A stretch of 64,000 nt of DNA. It comes from an uncultured Paracoccus sp. Lineage in GTDB: Bacteria > Pseudomonadota > Alphaproteobacteria > Rhodobacterales > Rhodobacteraceae. The stretch lies in NCBI RefSeq assembly GCF_947496875.1, contig NZ_CANMEH010000004.1, positions 62,001 through 126,000 on the forward strand, read 5' to 3'. Each line of letters begins with the position of its first letter. Position 1 is the first letter of the stretch. The position numbers and the translations under genes are program-made. Positions 1 to 8,320 of the stretch are shown in pieces. The notes beneath the pieces were generated by a model. That model had not been told where the DNA came from, did not search any database, and worked only from the letters and a program-made list of their open reading frames with translations.

Positions 1-575
1 GTTATCAGGATGTAGATGCGGGTCATCTCGGCCGCGATCTCGCCGGCCCGGGGCATGATCTTGCCCAGCGTGTCGAAGCCCTCCGAGCGAAAGAACTGCA
101 TGCCCCCGATCCGCATCGCTGGCAGGAAGATCATGGCGACGATCACGATCCCCAGCCCCCCGGACCATTGCAGGATGGCGCGCCACAGATGGGTGCCAAG
201 CGGCAGCCCGTCCAGTTCCGGAAACACTGTGGTGCCGGTGGTGGTCACGCCCGACATGGCCTCGAACATGGCATCGGTCAGGCTCGCATGGGGCTGGCCC
301 ATCACGAAGGGCAGCGCACCGGCCAGCGGCAGCACCAGCCATACCCCCGCGGTCAGCAGAAAGGCCTGTTCCAGCGCCAGCGCACGGGCGCCGCTGCCAC
401 GCGTCGCCAGCGCGACGAGCGCGCCGGCAATACCACAGATCAGCCCGGATTCCAGAAACACCTGCCAGTGCGGGTCGCCGGCCCACCAGTCGACCAGCGC
501 CGGCAGCGCCATCATCGCGCCAAACACCGCCGTCAGGCGTCCTATGGTGTTGGCGACAGGGCGGATGTCGATCAT
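1..575 (-). CDS. trkH: Trk-type potassium uptake membrane protein TrkH (partial)
   Basis: The N-terminal 191 residues of a TrkH/KtrB-type K+ translocating subunit; the rest lies beyond the window edge at position 1. The reverse-strand ATG is at 575 and the protein begins MIDIRPVANTIGRLTAVFGA. Hydrophobic helices alternate with a pore-loop region containing EAMSGVTTTGTTV, which fits the first selectivity-filter segment (TTTG) of the SKT superfamily, followed by ILQWSGGLGIVIVAMIFLPA, characteristic of TrkH. These subunits sit in the inner membrane and work with the NAD-binding protein TrkA. No trkA is visible here. Only the missing C-terminal half leaves doubt. Confidence 0.85.
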   Translation of the reverse strand, partial: MIDIRPVANTIGRLTAVFGAMMALPALVDWWAGDPHWQVFLESGLICGIAGALVALATRGSGARALALEQAFLLTAGVWLVLPLAGALPFVMGQPHASLTDAMFEAMSGVTTTGTTVFPELDGLPLGTHLWRAILQWSGGLGIVIVAMIFLPAMRIGGMQFFRSEGFDTLGKIMPRAGEIAAEMTRIYILI

Positions 576-677
576 GGCGACCTGACTGCCCCCGCCCCAT
601 GCGCAGGTCAAGAAGGCGCGCACGGACGAGGCACCCGTGCTTGCGCGGCTGTCCCCCGTCGCCTATACAAACCGGGC

Positions 678-751
678 GCGGGTGTAGCTCAATGGTAGAG
701 CAGCAGCCTTCCAAGCTGAATACGTGGGTTCGATTCCCATCACCCGCTCCA
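678..751 (+). tRNA. tRNA-Gly (anticodon TCC)
   Basis: A complete cloverleaf can be read: 7-bp acceptor stem GCGGGTG/CACCCGC, D arm GCTC-loop-GAGC, anticodon arm with loop CTTCCAA (anticodon TCC), T arm with the TTCGATT loop, discriminator T and an encoded CCA. It is followed within 60 bases by the 3' end of the dehydratase gene on the other strand. No repeat of its 3' end was noticed in the window, so nothing suggests use as an attachment site here. Confidence 0.95.
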
Positions 752-808
752 GTCGCCTACCCCAGTCGATCCACATCGCCGGTTGTTGTCAGGTCCCCCG
801 GTAAAGGG

Positions 809-2536
809 TCAGTCCGCCTTGTCGGTCGGGCCAGCCTCCGGCGGCACCAGAAAGTCGAAGTCGCACCCGCGATCCGCCTGCAGCACGGTGTCGAGGAACA
901 GCTTCTTGTAGCCGCGATCGGCATCCGCGTGGGACGGCGCCACGAAGGTCTGTCTGCGCGCTTCCAGGACGTCTGGCTCGACCCGCAGCTCGATCCTGCG
1001 GGACGGCACGTCCAGTTCGATGACGTCGCCCGTCCGGACCAGCCCGAGTGGCCCGCCCACGGCACTTTCCGGCGTGACGTGGAGGATGATGGTGCCGCTC
1101 GCCGTGCCGGACATGCGGGCGTCGGAGATCCGTACCATGTCCTTGACCCCCCTTGCCGCCAGCTTGCGCGGGATCGGGATGTAGCCCGCCTCGGGCATGC
1201 CGGGGGCCCCCTTGGGGCCGGTGTTCTGCAGAACCAGGATGTCGTCCTCGGTCACGTCGAGTTCGGGATCGTCCAGCCGTGCCGCCATGTCCTCGACCGA
1301 GCTGAAGACCACCGCACGGCCGGTCTTCCGCAAGAGCCCGGGGGTGGCGGCGGATTGCTTGATGATCGCCCCCCCGGGGGCGAGGTTCCCGCGCAGCACG
1401 GCCATCCCCCCTTCGGGATAGATCGGGCTGTCGAGCGGTGCGACGATCGACTGCGGCCAGGGCGGCGGCGCCGCGCCGAGTTCCTCGCCGAGTGTCCGCC
1501 CGGTCACCGTCAGGCAGTCCAGATGCAGGAGGTCGCGCAACTCCCGCAGGATCGTGGCGAGGCCGCCCGCGTCGTGCAGGTCTGCCATGTAGTGCTGGCC
1601 CGACGGCTTCAGGTCCACCAGCACCGGCACCCGCCGGCCGATCCGGTCGAAGCCGTCGAGGTCGAGGTTCAGCCCCAGCCGGCCGGCCATCGCGGCCAGA
1701 TGCACGATGGCGTTCGTCGAGCCGCCGATCGCCAGCAGCACGGTCAGCGCGTTTTCGAACGCCTTGGCGGTCATGATCTGATCGGGCGTGCGGCGCGCCG
1801 CGGCGAGATCCACCGCGCAGCGCCCGGTGGCCTCGGCGATGCGGCGGCGGTCGGCCGAGACCGCGGGCGCGGCGGCGCCGCCCGGCATCATCATCCCGAG
1901 CGCCTCGACCACCAGCGCCATCGTGCTTGCCGTTCCCATCACCCCGCAGGTCCCGGCGCCGGGAACAAGCTGGTTGTTGACGTCGGCGATTTCCTGTTCG
2001 TCGATCTCGGTGGCTCGATAGCGGCCCCAGAACCGGCGGCAGTCGGTGCAGGCGCCGACCCGCTCGCCGCGGTGGCTGCCGGTCAGCATCGGCCCGGTCA
2101 CCAGCTGCACCGCCGGCACCCCCGCGCTCGCCGCGCCCATCAGCTGCGCCGGCACCGTCTTGTCGCAGCCGCCGATCAGCACCACGGCATCCATGGGCTG
2201 CGCCCGCACCAGTTCCTCGGTGTCCATCGCCATGAGGTTGCGCAGGAACATGCTGGTCGGGAAGGCGAACGACTCGTGGATCGAGATCGTCGGGAACGGT
2301 ACCGGCAGGGCACCGGCCAGCATCACCCCGCGCTTTACGGCCTCGACCAGATCCGGCACCGTGGCGTGGCAGGCGTTGTAGCCGCTGGAGGTGTCGGCGA
2401 TGCCGATGATCGGCCGGTCGAGCGCGTCGTCGGAATAGCCCATCCCCTTGATGAAGGCCTTGCGAAGGAACAGCGAGAACTCGGAATCCCCATAGCTCGT
2501 CAGCCCCTTGCGCATCCCGCTTGCGGTACCGCTCAT
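809..2536 (-). CDS. IlvD/Edd-family dehydratase (sugar-acid dehydratase type)
   Basis: A 575-residue member of the dihydroxyacid/6-phosphogluconate dehydratase family, which removes water from 2,3-dihydroxy acids to give 2-keto-3-deoxy acids. Three cysteines expected to bind the Fe-S cluster are present: C56 (NACHAT), C124 (GGCDKT) and C197 (GAGTCGVMGTAST). ISDARMSGT near the C-terminus carries the catalytic serine. The ATG at 2536 is preferred over a GTG at 2548 because GAGGAA lies 5-6 bases before it. The gene diverges from a TTT transporter and lies next to aldolase and enolase-family genes, so an aldonate dehydratase (arabinonate/xylonate type) is more likely than the branched-chain IlvD. 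The exact substrate cannot be read. A 20-bp palindrome is centred about 64 bases upstream. Confidence 0.85.
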   Translation of the reverse strand: MSGTASGMRKGLTSYGDSEFSLFLRKAFIKGMGYSDDALDRPIIGIADTSSGYNACHATVPDLVEAVKRGVMLAGALPVPFPTISIHESFAFPTSMFLRNLMAMDTEELVRAQPMDAVVLIGGCDKTVPAQLMGAASAGVPAVQLVTGPMLTGSHRGERVGACTDCRRFWGRYRATEIDEQEIADVNNQLVPGAGTCGVMGTASTMALVVEALGMMMPGGAAAPAVSADRRRIAEATGRCAVDLAAARRTPDQIMTAKAFENALTVLLAIGGSTNAIVHLAAMAGRLGLNLDLDGFDRIGRRVPVLVDLKPSGQHYMADLHDAGGLATILRELRDLLHLDCLTVTGRTLGEELGAAPPPWPQSIVAPLDSPIYPEGGMAVLRGNLAPGGAIIKQSAATPGLLRKTGRAVVFSSVEDMAARLDDPELDVTEDDILVLQNTGPKGAPGMPEAGYIPIPRKLAARGVKDMVRISDARMSGTASGTIILHVTPESAVGGPLGLVRTGDVIELDVPSRRIELRVEPDVLEARRQTFVAPSHADADRGYKKLFLDTVLQADRGCDFDFLVPPEAGPTDKAD

Positions 2537-2589
2537 GTCGTTCCTCACATCTTGCAGGTCGGCCTGCAGGAAAGCGTCTTCCGCCAGAT

Positions 2590-2609
2590 TGTCAACAATA
2601 TGTTTGACA
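2590..2609. promoter_or_regulatory. Candidate GntR/FCD operator, copy 1
   Basis: TGTCAACAATATGTTTGACA, an imperfect inverted repeat with 6-bp perfect outer arms TGTCAA/TTGACA. It lies in the 146-bp divergent region between the dehydratase (- strand) and tctC (+ strand). A nearly identical 20-mer lies at 10466-10485 before the enolase-family gene. The TGTCAA...TTGACA architecture is plausible for a GntR-family dimer, and the only such regulator in the cluster is at 5739. Binding is inferred. Confidence 0.65.
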
Positions 2610-2682
2610 GCTTTGCCGGCAGACCCGTAGAACCATCGTCGCAGCGCACCGGTCCGGCGCGGCTATCACGGGAGGATATCAT

Positions 2683-3672
2683 ATGCGGACGTCTTACATT
2701 CTGGCCAGCACCGCGGCAGCGGCCCTGGTCGCGGCGATCTCGCCGGCAGCGGCGCAAGAGGTGCATTACGGCAGCGGCGACAGCGTCACGGTCCTGCAAG
2801 GCTTTGCCCCCGGCGGCGGGTCGGACACGCTCGCGCAGCTGGTGCAGCCCTATCTGGCCGAGGAACTCGGCGGGGTGACCTTCGTCAACCAGTACCAGCC
2901 CGGCGCCACCGGTGCGATTGCCTGGACCCAGCTGGCCAAGCAGGTCGAACCGGACGGCGAGACGATCAGCATCACCAACACCCCGATGCTGATGACCAAC
3001 TACATCATGAATGATTCGATCACCTACACGATCGACGAACTGACGCCGATCGCCAACGTCGTCACGGACCCGGGCGTCGCCGTCGTGCCCGCCAACAGCC
3101 CGTTCCAGACGTTCGAGGACCTGATGGCCGCGGCCAAGGAGAATCCCGGCACGGTCACCATCGGCAACTCGGGCGTCGGCGGTGACGACTTCTTCACCTC
3201 GGTGCTGCTGGAGCAGGCGGCCGACGTGAAATTCCAGAAGGTCCCGTTCGAAGGCGACGGTCCCTCCTGGACGGCCGCGATGGGGGGCAAGATCGACGCC
3301 AGCTTCAACAACGTCGGCATCACCTACCCGCAGGTCAAGGAAGGCAACCTGCGCGCGCTTGTCGTCTTTGCCGAAGAGCGGCTGGACGAACTGCCCGACG
3401 TGCCGACCGCCAAGGAACTGGGCTACGATGTCGTTGCGGGTTCCTCGCGCGGCTACAGCGGTCCGGCGGGCATGCCGGAAGAGGCGCGCCAGCACCTGAT
3501 CGACGCCTTCACCCGGGTTGTCGAGAACCCGGAATTCCAGGAAGCGGCCGCTGCGCAGGCGATCAACATCGACTTCATCCCCGGCGACGACTATGCCGCC
3601 TTCCTCAAGAGCCAGGAAGAAGAGTTCCGGGGCGTGTGGGAGACGATCAAGGACGACGTCCAGGCGGACTGA
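2683..3672 (+). CDS. tctC: Tripartite tricarboxylate transporter substrate-binding protein (TctC/Bug family)
   Basis: A 329-residue periplasmic binding protein with a Sec signal peptide ending near residue 24 (ISPAAAQE). The mature part shows the Bug/TctC pattern: GFAPGGGSDTLAQLVQPYL, VNQYQPGATGAIAWTQLA and the late PTAKELGYDVVAGSSRGYSG block. It captures a carboxylate ligand for the TctAB permease that follows. GGGAGG stands 8-9 bases before the ATG. The neighbourhood points to a sugar acid rather than citrate, but the ligand is not readable from sequence. Confidence 0.9.
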   Translation: MRTSYILASTAAAALVAAISPAAAQEVHYGSGDSVTVLQGFAPGGGSDTLAQLVQPYLAEELGGVTFVNQYQPGATGAIAWTQLAKQVEPDGETISITNTPMLMTNYIMNDSITYTIDELTPIANVVTDPGVAVVPANSPFQTFEDLMAAAKENPGTVTIGNSGVGGDDFFTSVLLEQAADVKFQKVPFEGDGPSWTAAMGGKIDASFNNVGITYPQVKEGNLRALVVFAEERLDELPDVPTAKELGYDVVAGSSRGYSGPAGMPEEARQHLIDAFTRVVENPEFQEAAAAQAINIDFIPGDDYAAFLKSQEEEFRGVWETIKDDVQAD

Positions 3673-3731
3673 CGCCCAATGCGGGAGGGGCGCTCGTCCC
3701 TCCCGGCTCTTCAGCGACAGGGGACACAGAC

Positions 3732-4187
3732 ATGGGGCGCATTCTCGTCGCCGTCGTCGCGATCGGCGTGGCGTTCTACATGTACGGTCAGGCCGCCGAC
3801 TATCCGCGCGCCGCGCGGCGCCTGCCGCAGCTGCTTTCCATCATTCTCATCCTGCTGGCCACGCTGGCCGTGGTGCGCGAGGTCGTCCGCCTGCGGCGCG
3901 CGCGGCTGGCGGATGGGGCGGCCGCAGGGCCGCTCGTCACCCTGCCGGAGCCGGGCAAGGTTCTGATCGGCGTCGCCTTCGTGGCGCTGATCTTCGTCTA
4001 TGCCTGGGCGATCCCGGTCGCAGGTTACCTGGTGGCCACCCCGCTGATGCTGGCCCTTCCCCTGATCGCGCTGCGGCCGGTCGGCTGGCGGGGCATCGGG
4101 ATCACGATCGTCGCCGTGACCGGCGTGATCTGGCTGATCTTCATCTGGTTCCTGAACCTTCCCGTCCCGCTCTATCCCGGCGCCTGA
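3732..4187 (+). CDS. tctB: Tripartite tricarboxylate transporter small membrane subunit TctB
   Basis: A 151-residue protein with about four hydrophobic helices (residues 3-18, 30-48, 78-115, 120-145). Length and position between tctC and tctA are those of TctB, the poorly conserved small permease subunit. The ATG at 3732 follows AGGGGACA. An upstream in-frame start at 3636 would overlap tctC and give an unconvincing hydrophilic extension, so it is not used. The tctA start follows 10 bases after the stop, so the three genes are co-transcribed. Confidence 0.85.
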   Translation: MGRILVAVVAIGVAFYMYGQAADYPRAARRLPQLLSIILILLATLAVVREVVRLRRARLADGAAAGPLVTLPEPGKVLIGVAFVALIFVYAWAIPVAGYLVATPLMLALPLIALRPVGWRGIGITIVAVTGVIWLIFIWFLNLPVPLYPGA

Positions 4188-4197
4188 GGAGAAGATC

Positions 4198-5742
4198 ATG
4201 CCCGAATCGTTCCTCTGGATCGGCCTCGCCAACGTCTTCGTCCCAGTCAACCTTGCGGCCATCGTGGGCGGGACGATGATCGGCATGGTGATCGGCGCCA
4301 TGCCTGGACTGTCCGCGACCATGGCGATCGCGCTGCTGCTGCCGCTGACCTTCTCCATGGAGCCCGAAACCGGGCTGTCGATGCTCGCCTCGTTGTATCT
4401 GGCCGCCATGTACGGGGGCTCGATCGCCGCGATCCTGCTCAGGACGCCGGGGACGCCCGCGGCAGCCGCCACCGTGCTGGACGGGTTTCCCATGGCGCAG
4501 CGGGGCGAGGCCGGCCGCGCGCTGGGCCTGTCCCTCACCGCCTCGCTGATCGGCGGCACGATCTCGGCCATCGCGCTGCTGACGATCGCCCCGATCTTGG
4601 GCCGCATCGTGCTGAACTTCGGACCGATCGAGATCTTTGCCGTGGCCGTGCTCGGCATCACCATCATCGGCTCGCTGTCGCAGGGATCGACGATCCTCGG
4701 CCTTTTCGCCGGTGTGCTGGGGCTGCTGATCGGCACCGTCGGCATGGATCCCACGACCGGAACGCCCCGCTTCACCTTCGGCATCCTGAACCTGTTCAGC
4801 GGTGTCGAGTTCACGGTGGCGCTGATCGGGCTGTTTTCGGTGCCCCAGGCGATCCGGCTGATGTTGAAGAGCGAGGCCGACCGCGAGGGGCGCGTGTCCA
4901 GCATCCGGGACCGGATGCTGCCGACCTGGCCCCAGTTCCGCGAACTTCTGCCGAACAGCGTCCGGTCCAGCGCGATCGGCGTGCTGACGGGTCTCATCCC
5001 AGGGACGGGCGGCGACACGGCCTCGTGGTTCGCCTACAACGAGGCCAAGCGGTTCTCGCGCAACAAGGAGGCGTTCGGCACCGGCCACCCGGCGGGCATC
5101 GTCGCGCCCGAGGCCGCGAACAACGCCGTCGTCGGCGGTGCGCTGGTCCCGACAATCGCGCTCGGGATCCCCGGCTCATCGGCGACCGCGGTGCTGCTCG
5201 GCGGGGTGATGGTGCACGGGATCCTGCCCGGCCCGACCCTGATGACCGAATATGGCGACGTCACCTACACGCTGCTGTGGGCGGTGCTGTTCGCCAACGT
5301 TGCGCTGTTCGTCGTCGGGCTGTTCTTTACCCGCGCCTGCGTGGCCGTCACCAAGATCCCCAACCGGGTCGTGGGGCCGGTCATCATCGTGCTGTCGGTG
5401 GTCGGCTCCTTCGCGCTCAACAATTCGATGTTCGATGTCTGGCTGATGCTGGTCTTCGGCATGCTGGGCTTTGTCTTCGACGAGGTCGGCATTCCGACGC
5501 CGCCACTGGTGATCGGCCTGATTCTTGGCCCGGTGCTGGATACCAGCCTTCAGCAGAGCCTGCTGATCGGCCAGGGCAACTGGCTGTTCTTCATGCAGAG
5601 CCCCATAGCCGTCGTCCTGCTGGCCATCGCCTTGCTGTCGATCCTGCAGTCGACACCGCTTTTCCCTGCGATCGGTCGCAAGCTGCGCAAGCCGCGCGAA
5701 GCGAGCGATCTCGGGGACGACCTGCCGGGGAGCCGGGAATGA
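4198..5742 (+). CDS. tctA: Tripartite tricarboxylate transporter large permease TctA
   Basis: A 514-residue polytopic membrane protein with about 11-12 predicted helices. The family signature is clear: GTMIGMVIGAMPGLSATMAIALLLPLTF near the N-terminus and the internal counterpart GVLTGLIPGTGGDTASWFAYNEA followed by GIPGSSATAVLLGG. It is the secondary-transport channel that takes substrate from TctC. ATGGAGAAGATC-type spacing places GGAG shortly before the ATG. The stop TGA overlaps the ATG of the regulator gene, indicating translational coupling. Confidence 0.92.
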   Translation: MPESFLWIGLANVFVPVNLAAIVGGTMIGMVIGAMPGLSATMAIALLLPLTFSMEPETGLSMLASLYLAAMYGGSIAAILLRTPGTPAAAATVLDGFPMAQRGEAGRALGLSLTASLIGGTISAIALLTIAPILGRIVLNFGPIEIFAVAVLGITIIGSLSQGSTILGLFAGVLGLLIGTVGMDPTTGTPRFTFGILNLFSGVEFTVALIGLFSVPQAIRLMLKSEADREGRVSSIRDRMLPTWPQFRELLPNSVRSSAIGVLTGLIPGTGGDTASWFAYNEAKRFSRNKEAFGTGHPAGIVAPEAANNAVVGGALVPTIALGIPGSSATAVLLGGVMVHGILPGPTLMTEYGDVTYTLLWAVLFANVALFVVGLFFTRACVAVTKIPNRVVGPVIIVLSVVGSFALNNSMFDVWLMLVFGMLGFVFDEVGIPTPPLVIGLILGPVLDTSLQQSLLIGQGNWLFFMQSPIAVVLLAIALLSILQSTPLFPAIGRKLRKPREASDLGDDLPGSRE

Positions 5743-6485
5743 TGGCAACGGCCAGGGAAAGTGCCCCCGGGATTCCGGACGACAACGCGCCGGATCGGGC
5801 TGAGGAGCCTGCCGCGCAGCGGGACAGGGGCAGATTGAGCGGCGATGATCTGATTCAGGACCTCACCCGGCGGCTTGAGGAGAGCATCGTCTTCGGCCGG
5901 CTGCAGCCGCGCGAACGGCTGATCGAGGAAGACCTTGCGCAGCAGTTCGGCGTCAAGCGCCACGTCGTGCGGCAGGCGCTGGTCGGGCTGGAACATCTGG
6001 GCCTCGTCGAGCGGGTGCGGAACCGCGGCGCCGTGGTCAAGCTTTACGAGATCCGCGAGGTCGAGGACATCAACGCGGTCCGCGAACTGCTGGAGGGGCA
6101 CGCCGCCTCGCTGATCCCCCTGCCCCTCCCCGAGCAGGACCTAGCCCGGCTGCGCACCCTGCAGCAGCGCCACGCCGATGCGATCGACAGCGGCCACCGG
6201 CGCGAGGTGTTCCGCGCCAATATCCTGTTTCACGAGGCGTTATTTGCGCATTGCGGGAATGCCGCGCTGATCGAGGCGATCAAGACCTTTGCGCAGAAGT
6301 CGCATGCCTATCGCTCGATCTTCGTCAACGACCGCGCCTATCTCCTCTGGGCGGCGGGGGCGCATCGGGAGATGATCGAGGCGATCGAGAGCAGCGACCG
6401 CGAGCGGCTGGTCCGCCTGTGCCGGGACCATCTCGCACCGGCCAAGGATCGCTACATCGAGACCCTTCGGGCGCGCTTCGTCTGA
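5739..6485 (+). CDS. GntR-family regulator, FCD subfamily
   Basis: A 248-residue regulator. A 35-residue hydrophilic lead is followed by a winged helix (about 40-105, LIEEDLAQQFGVKRHVVRQALVGLEHLGLVERV), then an all-helical FCD effector domain (about 110-240) with the His-containing segments FHEALFAHCGN and CRDHLAP expected to bind a metal and a carboxylate ligand. The true start is ATG at 5739 or 5742, overlapping the tctA stop; the longer reading frame upstream is the shadow of tctA. As the only DNA-binding protein in the cluster it is the likely ligand-responsive repressor acting at the palindromes 2590-2609 and 10466-10485. Confidence 0.9.
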   Translation: MMATARESAPGIPDDNAPDRAEEPAAQRDRGRLSGDDLIQDLTRRLEESIVFGRLQPRERLIEEDLAQQFGVKRHVVRQALVGLEHLGLVERVRNRGAVVKLYEIREVEDINAVRELLEGHAASLIPLPLPEQDLARLRTLQQRHADAIDSGHRREVFRANILFHEALFAHCGNAALIEAIKTFAQKSHAYRSIFVNDRAYLLWAAGAHREMIEAIESSDRERLVRLCRDHLAPAKDRYIETLRARFV

Positions 6486-6512
6486 GACGCGACACCGGCC
6501 GCGGCCGAGGGG

Positions 6513-7451
6513 TCAGGTTTTGAGCGCGCGAAGTGTCGCAGCGATGCGGGCGTCACGCTCCGCCTCAAGCGCGTCGATGGTCCGGCCCTGTGCCTCCGCC
6601 GCGACGCCCTCGGTCAGCTTTGCCTTCAACGCGTCGTCCAGGCGCGGTGTACCGAGGCTTTGCCAGCGCTTTTCCTGGCTGGGACCCAGATGCGCGAGAT
6701 AGGCGGCGATCCCGCCGGCGCCCCCGCCGACGTGATAGGTCAGGTGCGGTCCGATCGCGGCCCAGCGAAGGCCCGGACCGTGAATCACGGCGGCATCGAT
6801 GTCGGCGACGCTGGCGACGCCCGTCTCGACGAGATGCACGGCCTCACGCCAGAGCGCCGCTGACAGGCGGCCGGCGATATGCCCCTCGATATCGCGATTG
6901 AGACGAACCGGCTTCTTGCCCAGCGCTTCATAGAACGCCATGGCGCGGTCGATGATCGCAGGGTCGGTGGCCGCGCCGCCCGACACCTCGACCAGCGGGA
7001 TGAGGTGCGGCGGGTTCAGCGGATGCCCGGCGATCACCCGGCCGGGGTGCCGGCAGCCAGTCTGGAAGTCGCTGGCCCGCAGCGCGGTCGTCGAACTCGC
7101 AAGAATGGTATCGGGGGAGACGTGATCCTCGATGCTGCGCAGGAGATCGCGCTTCAGCTTGACCCGTTCAGGCGCGTTCTCCTGGACAAAGCCGACCCCG
7201 TTCAGCTCCGACCCCGGTTCTCTGGCAAACCTCACGCGTTCGGGCGCGATTTCGGTCCCCTCGCCCACGATTCCCGCGGCGCGCAGCGCCTCGGCCATGC
7301 GGGTGACGGTGCGGGCGAGTTTCGCCGGGGCCTCCGGATCGGGATCGACGGCGACCACGTCAAGCCCGCGGGCGAGAAACAGCGCCGCCCAGGCCGAACC
7401 GATGAGCCCGGTTCCGACCACCGCGACCTTGTCGATGCCTGCGACGCTCAT
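6513..7451 (-). CDS. 3-hydroxyacyl-CoA dehydrogenase-fold NAD-dependent dehydrogenase (L-gulonate/carnitine dehydrogenase-like)
   Basis: A 312-residue protein with an N-terminal Rossmann fold (VAVVGTGLIGSAWAALFLARG, residues 8-28) and the family blocks FVQENAPERVKLKRDLL, ASSTTALRAS and GHPLNPPHLIPLVEVSGG. The latter holds the catalytic His seen in 3-hydroxyacyl-CoA and L-gulonate 3-dehydrogenases. The C-terminal helical dimer domain begins near 190. It probably oxidises a 3-hydroxy acid in the catabolic route of this island. The ATG at 7451 overlaps the stop of the next upstream gene (7448), so an extended frame to 7706 is rejected. It converges on the GntR gene with a 27-base gap. Confidence 0.85.
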   Translation of the reverse strand: MSVAGIDKVAVVGTGLIGSAWAALFLARGLDVVAVDPDPEAPAKLARTVTRMAEALRAAGIVGEGTEIAPERVRFAREPGSELNGVGFVQENAPERVKLKRDLLRSIEDHVSPDTILASSTTALRASDFQTGCRHPGRVIAGHPLNPPHLIPLVEVSGGAATDPAIIDRAMAFYEALGKKPVRLNRDIEGHIAGRLSAALWREAVHLVETGVASVADIDAAVIHGPGLRWAAIGPHLTYHVGGGAGGIAAYLAHLGPSQEKRWQSLGTPRLDDALKAKLTEGVAAEAQGRTIDALEAERDARIAATLRALKT

Positions 7452-8320
7452 GGTTTCGCCTCCAGAAAATCGAGCAGGGCACGAAGCCGCTCGGCGGCCT
7501 GCCGCCCGGCGGCTGCGCCGTCGCGCGTTGTCCAGTCGTAGAAGCCGCGGCCCGTCGCGATGCCCGTCTCTCCACGCTCCAGCATCGCCTGCACATCGGC
7601 GTTGGGCGCGGCATCGTGGCAGAGATCGGGCACGATCGTGCGTTGCGCAAGGATGTGGCCCGTCAGCCCGCCGAGGTCCTTCTGTTCGAGGAGGCCGGAC
7701 ACGCACATGCGTGGGCCGAGCAGCCAGCGCGCCGCCTTGTCGATGTCCTCGGGTGTGGCAAGCCCGCGCGACATCAGGTGATAGGCCTCGTGCAGGATCG
7801 CGTGCTGCAGCCGGTTGACGAGCCCGCCCGGCACGGGCTGGGGGACCACCACGCTGTCGCGGCCGGACTGCGCCAGAAGACCGCGCGCCGTGGCGACCGT
7901 GGCGTCCGTGGTCTGCGCCACCCGGATCACCTCGACAAGCGGCAGTTCATCGGCCGGGAAGAAGTAGTGGATGCCCAGGAACCGGTCCGGCCGCGCCAGC
8001 GGCGCCGCAATCTCCTGCAGCGGCAGGCCCGAGGTGTTCGACGCGAGGATTGGCCCCCGGTCGCCCGGGCCGTCCGTTGCATAGCGCCGCTCGACATCGA
8101 GGAAGAGGTTGCGCTTGAGGTGCAGATCCTCTGGAATGGCCTCGATGACCAGCTCGGGCGGGGCATCGGGCAGCGTCGCCCGGGCCGCTACGCCCGCAGG
8201 CAGCGGACCGAGCCGGTCGGGATCGCGCGAGACCAGCACCGTCGGCAGCCCGCCCCCCGCAAAGGTCGCGGCGATGGCCCGCCCCATGACGCCGGCGCCG
8301 ATCACCGCGACCCGCGCCAT
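7448..8320 (-). CDS. Second 3-hydroxyacyl-CoA dehydrogenase-fold dehydrogenase
   Basis: A 290-residue relative of the neighbouring gene. It has the Rossmann start RVAVIGAGVMGRAIAATFAGGG, then VIEAIPEDLHLKRNLF, ASNTSGLPLQEIAAPL and GIHYFFPADELPLVEVIR, where the His aligns with the catalytic one. The C-terminus carries the family's GLVNRLQHAILHEAYHLMSRG segment. It overlaps both neighbours by 3-4 bases, so it sits inside a tightly coupled operon. Two paralogues in tandem suggest two successive or stereochemically distinct oxidations, or an obligate heteromer; sequence alone does not decide. A true fatty-acid beta-oxidation role is unlikely because no hydratase or thiolase is nearby. Confidence 0.8.
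   Translation of the reverse strand: MARVAVIGAGVMGRAIAATFAGGGLPTVLVSRDPDRLGPLPAGVAARATLPDAPPELVIEAIPEDLHLKRNLFLDVERRYATDGPGDRGPILASNTSGLPLQEIAAPLARPDRFLGIHYFFPADELPLVEVIRVAQTTDATVATARGLLAQSGRDSVVVPQPVPGGLVNRLQHAILHEAYHLMSRGLATPEDIDKAARWLLGPRMCVSGLLEQKDLGGLTGHILAQRTIVPDLCHDAAPNADVQAMLERGETGIATGRGFYDWTTRDGAAAGRQAAERLRALLDFLEAKP

Noticed and set aside
678..751. tRNA-Gly next to an accessory catabolic island as an integration site
   Set aside because: No integrase, no repeat of the tRNA 3' end and no mobile-element genes were found between 752 and 10388.
599..2878. Long open frames antisense to the dehydratase
   Set aside because: High-GC third-base bias gives long shadow frames. They have no domains, and the dehydratase on the other strand is unmistakable.
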